Positions 5,642-11,780 of a stretch of 11,780 bases of DNA are shown one piece after another. A program made the translations under genes and the position numbers. Location of the stretch: positions 1-11,780 of the forward strand of contig DAOUWN010000032.1 in NCBI GenBank assembly GCA_030667105.1, written 5' to 3'. Below the pieces are notes generated by a model, which had not been told where the DNA came from, searched no databases, and saw only the letters and a program-made list of their open reading frames with translations. The DNA is from Deltaproteobacteria bacterium. Its GTDB lineage: Bacteria > Desulfobacterota > Desulfobacteria > C00003060. How positions within the stretch are numbered: position 1 is the stretch's first letter; each line of letters starts with the position of its first letter.

Positions 5642-7273
5642 ATGCCTGTCGGCGGTAGGAATGTAATGCTTGTGTATGCCGACAAATACTATTTGGTGAA
5701 TCAGGTCTATCCGTTTGGCCTGGACCTCATCGCCAATTATCTGAGCAGACGTGGCCACAGAGTAGGAATTGCATATCCTTTCTTGCCGGATATGGATTGG
5801 AAGAAAAACGTAAGAGAGGCCATCGCGAGCTCAGAGCCGGATGTAGTCGGCATAGGAATACGAAACCTTGATACTTGTATGTCATGTGAGCAATATGGAG
5901 ACTTCAAGGGGGATGATTATCAGACATTCTATTTTCTCCCCCAAATAAAGGAGATCGTTTCTGAAATAAAAGAAGTGATCCCTCACATCCCAGTAGTAGT
6001 GGGCGGTGGCGCCTTCACAGTATCGCCCGTAGCCATACTGGAATATCTCGGTCTGAGCTATGGGATTGTCGGAGAAGGGGAAGAGCCTTTTTGCCAGTTT
6101 ATAGAAGGCTTTCCTGACAAAGAGAAGATATCCAGGATACCGAATATGATATACCCTTGCGTGAATGGGTATAAGGAGAACCCTCGCAAACCATACGAAT
6201 TTGGGCGAGGTGTAACAATGGAGCGCAGGGCACCCCGGTTCAACTATGCGTATGAGGCCACGGGAGTTCCCGTGCAAGTCAAGCGAGGTTGCCACCACAA
6301 ATGCAGCTACTGCGTGGAGCCCTTGATCGAAGGGAGAAAGTTCGTTTTTAGAGATATCAATAGCATCATCAACGAGCTCAAAGTCATTGCCGATGTCCTG
6401 GAAGGGGCCAATACCATATTCTTTATCGACACGGAATTTAATGTCCCGGATTTGAAGTATTGCTCCGGCCTTGTGAAAGCCATCATCAGGGAAGGGCTTC
6501 AAGAGCGTTTTCGTTTCGTCACTCAGTTGATACCCAAACCGTTCGACCTGGAGTTCGCAAGACTCCTGGCTGAAGCAAACTTTTCCGTGGTCTTTTCCTG
6601 CGAGAGTTTTTCAAACACGGTCCTTGAAAAAAACCTCATATCTTATGAGGAGCAGGACATTACAAAGGCCCTAGGGGCATGCGAGAAATCAGGCATAGAT
6701 TGCACTATCTCTCTAATATTTGGACTTCCCGGAGAGAGTCATAAGACCATGGATCACACTCTGGCAAGAATGAAGCAATACCCTGTCTGCGCCACGAGGA
6801 AATACGAATACACAGTCGGAGGCAGGATCTATAAGGGCACGCCGTTGTGCGACTACGTCGAAAGAAACAGCACCTCTGAGAATCTGTTCGGGACTAAGTC
6901 CGAAGGGTACTTGCTGCCCTACTACTACTGCGCGCCAGCCAGCCCCTTTGCGGTCCATCAATATGTGAGGGACGTTTTCCCCAACCTTCTTTGTTATGAC
7001 AATAAGTACGATACGGCCAGTCACGAGCGCCTTGCCATTGGCTATTTGAGCGATCAGGGTCTCCGGGAAGATGCCATTGAGCGCTTCATGGGAACCGACG
7101 TGGCTGTTCAGGCCGGCATTTATGACTACTTTTTTAAGCAATTGCTTCACGCCGAAAGGCTGGATGATGCCAGGGCCATTTTGCTGAGGTTTCTCGGCAA
7201 TTTGGAGCAAAGCAGCGGAGCTGTCGATCCCGGGCAGGCCGATGTAGTAAGATTCTATCTGAGTTGTCTTTAG
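5642..7273 (+). CDS. B12-binding-type radical SAM protein of unknown substrate
   Basis: Probable radical SAM enzyme of 543 residues. The cluster motif C217-x3-C221-x2-C224 (RGCHHKCSYC) should hold the [4Fe-4S] cluster that cleaves S-adenosylmethionine; EPLIEGRKFVFR after it is typical of the B12-dependent class. The N-terminal part (about 1-160) has the cobalamin-domain layout: YPFGLDLIANYLSRRGHRV near the start, a VVVGGGAFT strand at 118-126, and GEGEEPF at 144-150. The classical DxHxxG cobalamin ligand motif is absent, as in many members, so cobalamin binding is likely rather than shown. A GLPGES segment at 361-366 belongs to the radical SAM barrel. The C-terminal 120 residues look helical and match no domain I know. 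An AGGAA site lies 6 bases before the ATG. The TAG stop directly abuts the ATG of the DUF2520 gene, which suggests joint function. A methyltransferase or ring-forming role is conceivable; the substrate cannot be told. Confidence 0.8.
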   Translation: MPVGGRNVMLVYADKYYLVNQVYPFGLDLIANYLSRRGHRVGIAYPFLPDMDWKKNVREAIASSEPDVVGIGIRNLDTCMSCEQYGDFKGDDYQTFYFLPQIKEIVSEIKEVIPHIPVVVGGGAFTVSPVAILEYLGLSYGIVGEGEEPFCQFIEGFPDKEKISRIPNMIYPCVNGYKENPRKPYEFGRGVTMERRAPRFNYAYEATGVPVQVKRGCHHKCSYCVEPLIEGRKFVFRDINSIINELKVIADVLEGANTIFFIDTEFNVPDLKYCSGLVKAIIREGLQERFRFVTQLIPKPFDLEFARLLAEANFSVVFSCESFSNTVLEKNLISYEEQDITKALGACEKSGIDCTISLIFGLPGESHKTMDHTLARMKQYPVCATRKYEYTVGGRIYKGTPLCDYVERNSTSENLFGTKSEGYLLPYYYCAPASPFAVHQYVRDVFPNLLCYDNKYDTASHERLAIGYLSDQGLREDAIERFMGTDVAVQAGIYDYFFKQLLHAERLDDARAILLRFLGNLEQSSGAVDPGQADVVRFYLSCL

Positions 7274-8146
7274 ATGAAACCCACTGTTGCCATAGCCGGT
7301 TGCGGCACCGTAGGAACGGCTGTAGGAAAATTGCTTGCCAGCGCAGGCTACTCCATCACAGGAGTCTCTGCGAGAACCATTGAGAGAGCTGCTAATGCGG
7401 CCAAGATCGTTGGCGCAGAGCGATTCTCTGACCGTGCCTGGGACATAAGCCGGGGAACCCGAGTAGTCTTTATTACTACGCCTGATGATGCGATCCAGTC
7501 AACATGTAAGGCCATTGCCGAACACAAGGGTTTTGACAGCAAGACCGTGGTAATTCACTGCAGCGGGGCTCTTTCTTCAGAGATCCTTTTGTCGGCAAGA
7601 AAATGCGGAGCTGTGGTTGCAAGTCTTCACCCCCTACAGAGCTTTGCCACTGTGGAGCAGGCTGAAACACTGGTGCCCGGCGCATTTTGCGCTGTGGAAG
7701 GTGATGCTGCTGCCCTGCCCGTTGTGGGTCAACTGGTAACGGATATGGGCGGGGTCCTTATGGAGATAACCCCGGGGGCCAAGATCCTTTATCATGCAGC
7801 CGCCGTGGCAGCTTCCAACTATCTGGTGACAGTGATGCACCTTGCCCTGGAGCTCGATCGCGCAGCCGGAATGCCACCTGATATCTCTTTCAGGGCGCTC
7901 CTGCCTTTGATAAAAGGAACCCTTGGCAATATCGGCGCCAAAGGCATACCCGAAGCCCTGACAGGACCCATCGCCCGCGGGGATGTGGAAACGGTTGCGG
8001 CTCACCTTGAGACAATAAAAGAGCGTGTGCCCAGCCTCCTTACGCTTTACAGAACCCTCGGTCTTTGCACGGTTGATCTTGCCAAGGCCAAAGGAACACT
8101 TGGCAAGGAAGCAGCCGAAAGACTGACTGCCCTTCTGGGGCCATAA
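7274..8146 (+). CDS. Rossmann-fold DUF2520 oxidoreductase-like protein
   Basis: Predicted NAD(P)-dependent oxidoreductase of 290 residues with no established reaction. The N-terminal Rossmann domain has GCGTVG at 9-14, SAR at 32-34 in the position that often reads NADP over NAD, and VVFITTPDDAI at 64-74. The family-typical segments HPLQSF (119-124), YHAAAVAASNYLVTV (173-187) and LTGPIARGD (229-237) identify the C-terminal helical DUF2520 domain, which resembles the dimerising domain of ketopantoate reductase and 6-phosphogluconate dehydrogenase relatives. DUF2520 proteins are sometimes found near pantothenate genes in other genomes; none is in this window. The ATG follows the radical SAM stop with zero spacing and only a weak ribosome site, so translation is probably coupled. 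It may reduce or oxidise the product of that enzyme, which is inference from position only. Confidence 0.85.
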   Translation: MKPTVAIAGCGTVGTAVGKLLASAGYSITGVSARTIERAANAAKIVGAERFSDRAWDISRGTRVVFITTPDDAIQSTCKAIAEHKGFDSKTVVIHCSGALSSEILLSARKCGAVVASLHPLQSFATVEQAETLVPGAFCAVEGDAAALPVVGQLVTDMGGVLMEITPGAKILYHAAAVAASNYLVTVMHLALELDRAAGMPPDISFRALLPLIKGTLGNIGAKGIPEALTGPIARGDVETVAAHLETIKERVPSLLTLYRTLGLCTVDLAKAKGTLGKEAAERLTALLGP

Positions 8147-8217
8147 GAACCAAAGCAGGACGAGTCGAAACAAAATCTTTGATCTGCGTGCTGGAGTGTC
8201 ACACAAGAGCTTGATTC

Positions 8218-9489
8218 ATGCTATCGCATAGACTAATCAGTCTCCTTGGACTTGTTGTCTTGATGTTTCTGGCATGGGTGGTTGCCAGGGACAGGAAGAA
8301 CATCAATTTCAGACTGATACTGACCGGCCTCCTGTTTCAGTTTGCCTTTGCCCTGCTTGTCTTTAGACTCCCCGCAGGTGTCGTCATCTTTTCATGGTTG
8401 AATAGTGCTGCACTGAGGGTGCTCTCTTTTGCCAAAGAGGGCATGTACTTTGTGTTTGGCCCCCTTTCAATATCACCGGGAGAAACCGGGCAAATGGGCG
8501 AAGTATCCCCTGGATTTATCTTGGCCTTCCAGGTACTCCCCTCCATCATCTTCTTTTCGTCACTTGTCTCCCTTCTCTATTACTTAAACATCATTCCGGG
8601 CCTGATCAGGCTGTTTGCCAGGATATTCACCTATCTGATGCGAATTAGCGGAGCAGAGTCTCTGTGTGCTTCAAGCAACATATTTGTGGGGATTGAATCA
8701 GCCGTGACCATACGGCCTTACATACAGGACATGACAAGATCGGAGCTCTGTACAGTGCTCACTGCAGGCATGGGCACAATAGCCTCCACGGTGCTTGCCC
8801 TCTATATAGGGTTCTTGCACAAAGAGTTTCCGTCTATAGCCGGTCATCTAATCTCGGCATCGATCATTAGCGCGCCGGCAGCTATCATAATGTCAAAGTT
8901 GGTCCTCCCGGAAACACAAACACCAAAGACTCTGGGCATGAACATTCAGCCAGGAAAAGACCACCGGTCAACCACCTGGATAGAGTCGATCATCAACGGC
9001 GCAAACGATGGAACAAAGCTCTGTGTCGGGATAATCACCCTTCTTCTGGCCTTCCTCGGTTTGCTTTCCATGTGTAACTGGCTGCTTGGGTTTATTGGGA
9101 CCAGGATTTTTGGCGTGGGGCTATCCCTGCAATTGATACTGAAATACCTATATTATCCGGTGACGGTTATCATGGGGGTATCCCTTCAGGATGCAGGCCA
9201 CGTGGCCACGCTCCTTGGGGAAAGAACCATAGTCACAGAGGTGGTTTCCTACCAGCACTTGAATCAGCTCATTCAGAACGGCGTACTGACGAATGCGAGA
9301 AGCATTACCATTGCCTCGTACGCCCTTTGCGGGTTTGCACACGTTGCGTCGCTGGCAATTTTTGTGGGTGGGTTTTCCGCTCTGGCGCCGGCCAGGGCAA
9401 AAGACATTGCACAGGTTGGCATCCGGGCCTTGTATGCTGCCACGCTGGCATGCCTGATGACAGGCTGCGTAGCAGGTCTGTTTGCTTAG
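8218..9489 (+). CDS. Concentrative nucleoside transporter (CNT/NupC family), divergent
   Basis: Inner-membrane, ion-coupled importer of 423 residues, the usual bacterial CNT length. Hydrophobic segments fill most of the protein, with polar loops at about 81-97 and 230-252. Family landmarks: SGAESLCASSNIFVG at 144-158, IRPYIQDMTRSE at 165-176, MGTIASTVLALYIGF at 185-199, HLISASIISAPAA at 210-222, LLGERTIVTEVVSY at 322-335, and ASYALCGFAHVASL at 346-359 followed by a GGFSALAP turn. The glutamates that contact ribose in characterised CNTs appear kept (E147 and E331). Other binding-site positions differ: the QTEAPLLIRPY stretch reads IESAVTIRPY, one residue shorter; NEFVAY reads TEVVSY; GFANF reads GFAHV. 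The cargo may therefore not be a common nucleoside. It lies 71 bases after DUF2520, has a poor ribosome site, and its stop overlaps that of gltX on the other strand. Confidence 0.9.
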   Translation: MLSHRLISLLGLVVLMFLAWVVARDRKNINFRLILTGLLFQFAFALLVFRLPAGVVIFSWLNSAALRVLSFAKEGMYFVFGPLSISPGETGQMGEVSPGFILAFQVLPSIIFFSSLVSLLYYLNIIPGLIRLFARIFTYLMRISGAESLCASSNIFVGIESAVTIRPYIQDMTRSELCTVLTAGMGTIASTVLALYIGFLHKEFPSIAGHLISASIISAPAAIIMSKLVLPETQTPKTLGMNIQPGKDHRSTTWIESIINGANDGTKLCVGIITLLLAFLGLLSMCNWLLGFIGTRIFGVGLSLQLILKYLYYPVTVIMGVSLQDAGHVATLLGERTIVTEVVSYQHLNQLIQNGVLTNARSITIASYALCGFAHVASLAIFVGGFSALAPARAKDIAQVGIRALYAATLACLMTGCVAGLFA

Positions 9490-10970
9490 GGCTCGAAGAA
9501 TCTCACGGCCTTGCGTAAGCGTTCTACGACACGACCCTGTCCTATGGTGCTAAGGATATCAAAAAGTCCCGGGCCGGCTGCCTGACCGGTCACCGCTGTT
9601 CGAATAGCGTTGATTAATATCCCTGCCTTAATTCCCAGCTTGTCAGCCATCTCACGGATCACCTTCTCGGCCTCGTCCACACTAAAGGTTTCAATAGCTT
9701 GAAGGCCATCCGCCAGCATTGGAAACCACTCTTTGAGTCCTTCATGCTTGAGGACGTTCTTTTTCAGGGGCTTTGGGTCGATGGGATAGTCGTCGGAAAA
9801 ATAGGCCCGGCCCAGAGTGACAAAATCCGTGGTCACATGATACCTGCTTCGAATGAGATCAATGGTTCGAAGAAACCAATCGCGCTTTGATCCTTCGAAC
9901 TCCGGGTCCCAGATCCCCTCCTTTTCCAACTGTTCTTTCACGTACGGCTCGATTTCTTCAACAGGCACGTTCCGTATGTAGTGGGTGTTTATGCTAATGG
10001 CCTTGGGGTCTGTAAAAAATTTCGGATCATCTTTTCTTGCGTCAAAGATAGCATTGGCCCTACTGAGTCCTTGCAAGGAAAATGCTTCGATCAGCTCCTC
10101 TTTGGAAAAGATCTCTCTGGAATCAGGCGTGGACCATCCTAGAAGGGCCAGGTAGTTCACAAATGCCCACGGCAGGAAGCCGTGCTTCTTGTAAAAATGG
10201 ACTGCGACCAATTCGCCGTGCGTGCGTTTGGAGATCTTGGCCTTTTTTGAATCCAAGGTGAGAGACATGTGAGCGAACTTTGGAACCGGTGCGCCGAGGG
10301 CCTTGTAGATTAGGATCTGCTTGGGCGTATTTGCCAACCCGTCCTGCCCGCGAATGACGTGGGTAATCCGGTCACGGATGTCATCCGCGGCATTGGAAAG
10401 GATGTAGAGGGGCCGCCCGTTGGAACGAACGATGACAAAATCCTCTATGTCTTCATATCTCTTCTCAATAATCCCGTAGACCATATCCTCAAAACTCACA
10501 AAGCCTTGCCCGCGGGGGACCTTTAAACGAACAGTGTAGGGTATTCCGGCCGCTTCTTTTTCTGCAATTTCTGCGGGCGCTAAATTGCGACAAGCGCCGT
10601 CATATTGTAAGGCGGTCTTTCTTTTTCGTGCTTCTTCGCGCTTCTGCTCAAGGTCCTCCTTTGTGCAGAAGCACTTGTACGCATGACCCGATTCAAGGAG
10701 TTTGTGTGCAGCCGCCACATGCTCCTTGATGTACTGCGACTGGAAATAAGGGCCCTCGTCCCAGGTAATTCCCAGCCATTTAAGGCTCTCAAGAATCCCC
10801 TGGATCGATTCCTCAGAAGACCTTTCTGCATCAGTATCTTCGATCCTTAAGATCAGCTTGCCACCTGTTTTTTGAGCAAATAGCCAGTTAAATATAGCTG
10901 TCCGGGCGCCGCCGATGTGAAGATATCCGGTCGGACTCGGGGGGAAGCGGACTATTACTTCTTCTTTCAT
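9486..10970 (-). CDS. gltX: Glutamyl-tRNA synthetase
   Basis: Class I synthetase that charges tRNA-Glu in the cytosol. The 494 residues are slightly longer than the E. coli enzyme (471). FPPSPTGYLHIGGARTAIFN opens the protein with the HIGH-type motif HIGG at 18-21, and the KMSKS-type loop is KISKR at 245-249. LRIEDTDAERS at 41-51 is standard. The pair C100-x-C102 and C127 match three of the four zinc ligands of E. coli GluRS, but the fourth (His) is replaced by N129, so zinc may be absent or bound otherwise. The glutamate/ATP pocket segment reads RPLYILSNAADDIRDR and GQDGLANTP, where E. coli has TYNFCVVVDDWDM and GEDHINNTP. The C-terminal anticodon-binding helical domain is complete. An AAGGTGA site precedes the ATG; a second ATG five bases upstream is out of frame. 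No clear promoter is seen before it. Confidence 0.95.
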   Translation of the reverse strand: MKEEVIVRFPPSPTGYLHIGGARTAIFNWLFAQKTGGKLILRIEDTDAERSSEESIQGILESLKWLGITWDEGPYFQSQYIKEHVAAAHKLLESGHAYKCFCTKEDLEQKREEARKRKTALQYDGACRNLAPAEIAEKEAAGIPYTVRLKVPRGQGFVSFEDMVYGIIEKRYEDIEDFVIVRSNGRPLYILSNAADDIRDRITHVIRGQDGLANTPKQILIYKALGAPVPKFAHMSLTLDSKKAKISKRTHGELVAVHFYKKHGFLPWAFVNYLALLGWSTPDSREIFSKEELIEAFSLQGLSRANAIFDARKDDPKFFTDPKAISINTHYIRNVPVEEIEPYVKEQLEKEGIWDPEFEGSKRDWFLRTIDLIRSRYHVTTDFVTLGRAYFSDDYPIDPKPLKKNVLKHEGLKEWFPMLADGLQAIETFSVDEAEKVIREMADKLGIKAGILINAIRTAVTGQAAGPGLFDILSTIGQGRVVERLRKAVRFFEP

Positions 10971-11056
10971 CCATCGTCACCTTTTCGTAAGTTGGTATGC
11001 CCTTGCTTTTTCCTCTATTTCACACAGAAAACCTGGTTCTCTTCTATTCGCCTGAC

Positions 11057-11077
11057 TCAGCGTTCAGTGTTCAGTGT
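11057..11077. repeat. Three tandem copies of a heptamer
   Basis: The unit TCAGYGT is repeated head to tail three times (first copy with C, next two with T at the fifth position). On the minus strand it reads ACACTGA and begins within the last codons of the dockerin-like fragment. Short heptamer tracts of this type occur between genes in various bacteria; no function is evident. Confidence 0.7.
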
Positions 11078-11352
11078 CCGCCTGCAGGCGGACAAACAGC
11101 ACAAGCCGTCTTGCCGAATTCTGCAGCAAATACCTCCAAATCTTCTGCATCGAAATCACCGTCTTTGTTCATATCTGCCTCATCATTACCGTTAGCATAG
11201 GCATAGGCAAATTGCGCCAAATCCGAACCGTCTACATCGCCGTCACCGTCAAGGTCTCCTTCCAGCTCATCCAGGCGTCTGGCTGGTCGCCATATTCCCG
11301 GAGCACGCTGAGTACATCGCGAAGGAGTAATTAATCCATGGTAAACCCCCGG
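11071..11352 (-). pseudogene. Orphan dockerin type I-like double EF-hand fragment
   Basis: An open frame of 93 codons after an in-frame TAG (11355-11353) ends at a TGA (11073-11071) and contains two textbook 12-residue calcium loops: DLDGDGDVDGSD (about 11256-11221) and DMNKDGDFDAED (about 11172-11137). Each is followed by a hydrophobic helix (LAQFAYAYA and LEVFAAEFG), and the end is KTACAVCPPAGGH. This is the layout of a type I dockerin, which in cellulolytic bacteria docks onto cohesins and elsewhere forms C-terminal calcium domains on exported proteins. There is no ATG, GTG or TTG before the first loop in this frame, no ribosome site and no signal peptide, so it looks like the stranded C-terminus of a lost gene. 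It is not fused to the GH130 gene, which ends 88 bases before this open stretch begins. Confidence 0.6.
11075..11094. repeat. 20-base perfect palindrome
   Basis: TGTCCGCCTGCAGGCGGACA equals its own reverse complement. It overlaps both the last heptamer copy and the final codons (CPPAGGH) of the dockerin-like fragment. Without a T-run on either side it is not a standard intrinsic terminator. It could be a repetitive extragenic (REP-like) unit or a protein binding site. Confidence 0.7.
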
Positions 11353-11364
11353 CTATGCCGGAGG
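11346..11364. other. GC-rich hairpin downstream of the GH130 gene
   Basis: CCGGC-TAT-GCCGG forms a five-pair stem extended by two more pairs across one mismatch. It lies about 77 bases after the GH130 stop in the direction of its transcription and is followed on that strand by only GGTTTA. It could be a weak terminator or a REP-type element. The remaining bases between it and 11441 show nothing I can name. Confidence 0.45.
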
Positions 11365-11440
11365 TACTTGACACCAGTGATAGTCGTAATCATAAGACCT
11401 GCCTAATGTTTATCCCGCATCTCCCACACTCCCAAGATCA

Positions 11441-11780
11441 TCAAGCTACCGTGTGCATGCAGTTAATTAATTCGCTTACATTAACAGTTGCTATGCCGCA
11501 TGTAATATCAGACATGCCGTAGGGAATGACCAGGTCGCTATTGTGGAAAATCGCACCGCAGGTATAAACGACATTGGGGACATACCCCTCGCGCTCTTCC
11601 TCATGCGGGGTAAGTAACGGCTCTTCAAGGCGGGCGATGATTTTTGCCGGGTTTTCAAGATCAAGCAGCATGGCGCCGATGCAATACTGCCGCATGGGCC
11701 CGACACCGTGGGTGAGCACGATCCAGCCTTTATCGGTTTCCAGGGGGGATCCGCAGTTGCCGATCTGAATGAACTCCCAA
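11441..11780 (-). CDS. GH130 family glycoside phosphorylase/hydrolase, C-terminal part
   Basis: The frame enters from the right edge and gives about 112 residues before a TGA at 11441; the N-terminal two-thirds lie outside. Visible landmarks are IQIGNCGSPLET, WIVLTHGVGPMRQYCIGAML, LDLENPAKIIAR, EREGYVPNVVYTCGA and YGMSDITCGIAT, which match the last blades of the five-bladed propeller of GH130 enzymes. Members are mostly phosphorolytic, acting on beta-mannosides such as mannosyl-glucose or mannobiose, with a few hydrolases. The general acid lies in the missing part, so the reaction and substrate cannot be assigned. A GTG inside the frame near 11719 is not the true start, since homology continues upstream of it. 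Nothing suggests export. The dockerin-like fragment downstream is a separate frame. Confidence 0.85.
   Translation of the reverse strand, partial: WEFIQIGNCGSPLETDKGWIVLTHGVGPMRQYCIGAMLLDLENPAKIIARLEEPLLTPHEEEREGYVPNVVYTCGAIFHNSDLVIPYGMSDITCGIATVNVSELINCMHTVA

Noticed and set aside
5882..6502. Long minus-strand open frame (206 codons) opposite the radical SAM gene
   Set aside because: The plus-strand frame carries the radical SAM motifs; the antisense translation has no recognisable motif and is a coding shadow.
6713..7210. Minus-strand open frame (165 codons) opposite the end of the radical SAM gene
   Set aside because: Shadow frame without family motifs.
7634..8206. Minus-strand open frame (190 codons) opposite DUF2520
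   Set aside because: It is rich in Cys, His, Gln and basic residues without domain character, and lies opposite a well-supported gene.
10917..11334. Three overlapping plus-strand open frames across the gltX upstream region
   Set aside because: They are mutually overlapping, start inside gltX or repeats, and run opposite the dockerin-like frame, which has clear EF-hand motifs.
11368..11396. TTGACA on the plus strand pointing into the 3' end of GH130
   Set aside because: No good -10 at a proper distance and no plus-strand gene downstream in view.
11338..11406. Small plus-strand frame of 22 codons with AAGGAG upstream
   Set aside because: It overlaps the GC-rich hairpin, has low-complexity Arg/Val/Ile content, and shows no family resemblance; likely chance.

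Overview
The window looks like chromosomal DNA of an anaerobic, GC-balanced member of the Desulfobacterota (the former Deltaproteobacteria, sulfate reducers and syntrophs). This is inferred from gene content and protein flavour: a beta-oxidation type acyl-CoA cluster, a B12-type radical SAM protein, a CBS-ACT protein, a PurN with a central insertion, and a dockerin-like EF-hand tail with a Cys-Pro-Pro-Ala-Gly-Gly end. No mobile element, CRISPR array, tRNA or rRNA was seen.

Left block (1-3823, minus strand). A short WYL-domain regulator (3823-3176) is followed by an acyl-CoA operon read leftward: thiolase, enoyl-CoA hydratase, then an acyl-CoA dehydrogenase cut by the left window edge. The genes are 10 and 13 bases apart and each has a good ribosome binding site. 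A TTGACA promoter and an inverted repeat lie in the 104-base gap between the regulator and the thiolase. The enzymes could run beta-oxidation of short acyl-CoAs or, in reverse, crotonyl/butyryl-CoA formation. No 3-hydroxyacyl-CoA dehydrogenase is in view.

Middle block (3824-9489, plus strand). A PurN-like formyltransferase is followed by a CBS-CBS-ACT sensor protein, a B12-type radical SAM protein that abuts a DUF2520 Rossmann protein with no spacer, and a divergent concentrative nucleoside transporter. The regulator and purN diverge across 112 bases. Each has a promoter-like sequence so close to its start codon, with no Shine-Dalgarno, that both mRNAs may be leaderless or nearly so.

Right block (9486-11780, minus strand). 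Glutamyl-tRNA synthetase converges on the transporter and their stop codons overlap by four bases. Upstream of it is a 470-base stretch without a complete gene. It holds an orphan fragment encoding two perfect EF-hand (dockerin type I) loops with no start codon, a 20-base perfect palindrome at the fragment's 3' end, a three-copy heptamer repeat, and a GC-rich hairpin. At the right edge is the C-terminal part of a GH130 family glycoside phosphorylase.

Most genes are ordinary metabolic or housekeeping genes. The parts most worth a second look are the divergent leaderless pair, the uncharacterised radical SAM-DUF2520 pair, the altered substrate site of the transporter, and the dockerin/palindrome/heptamer debris next to GH130. 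I did not find a clear new defence or mobile system.
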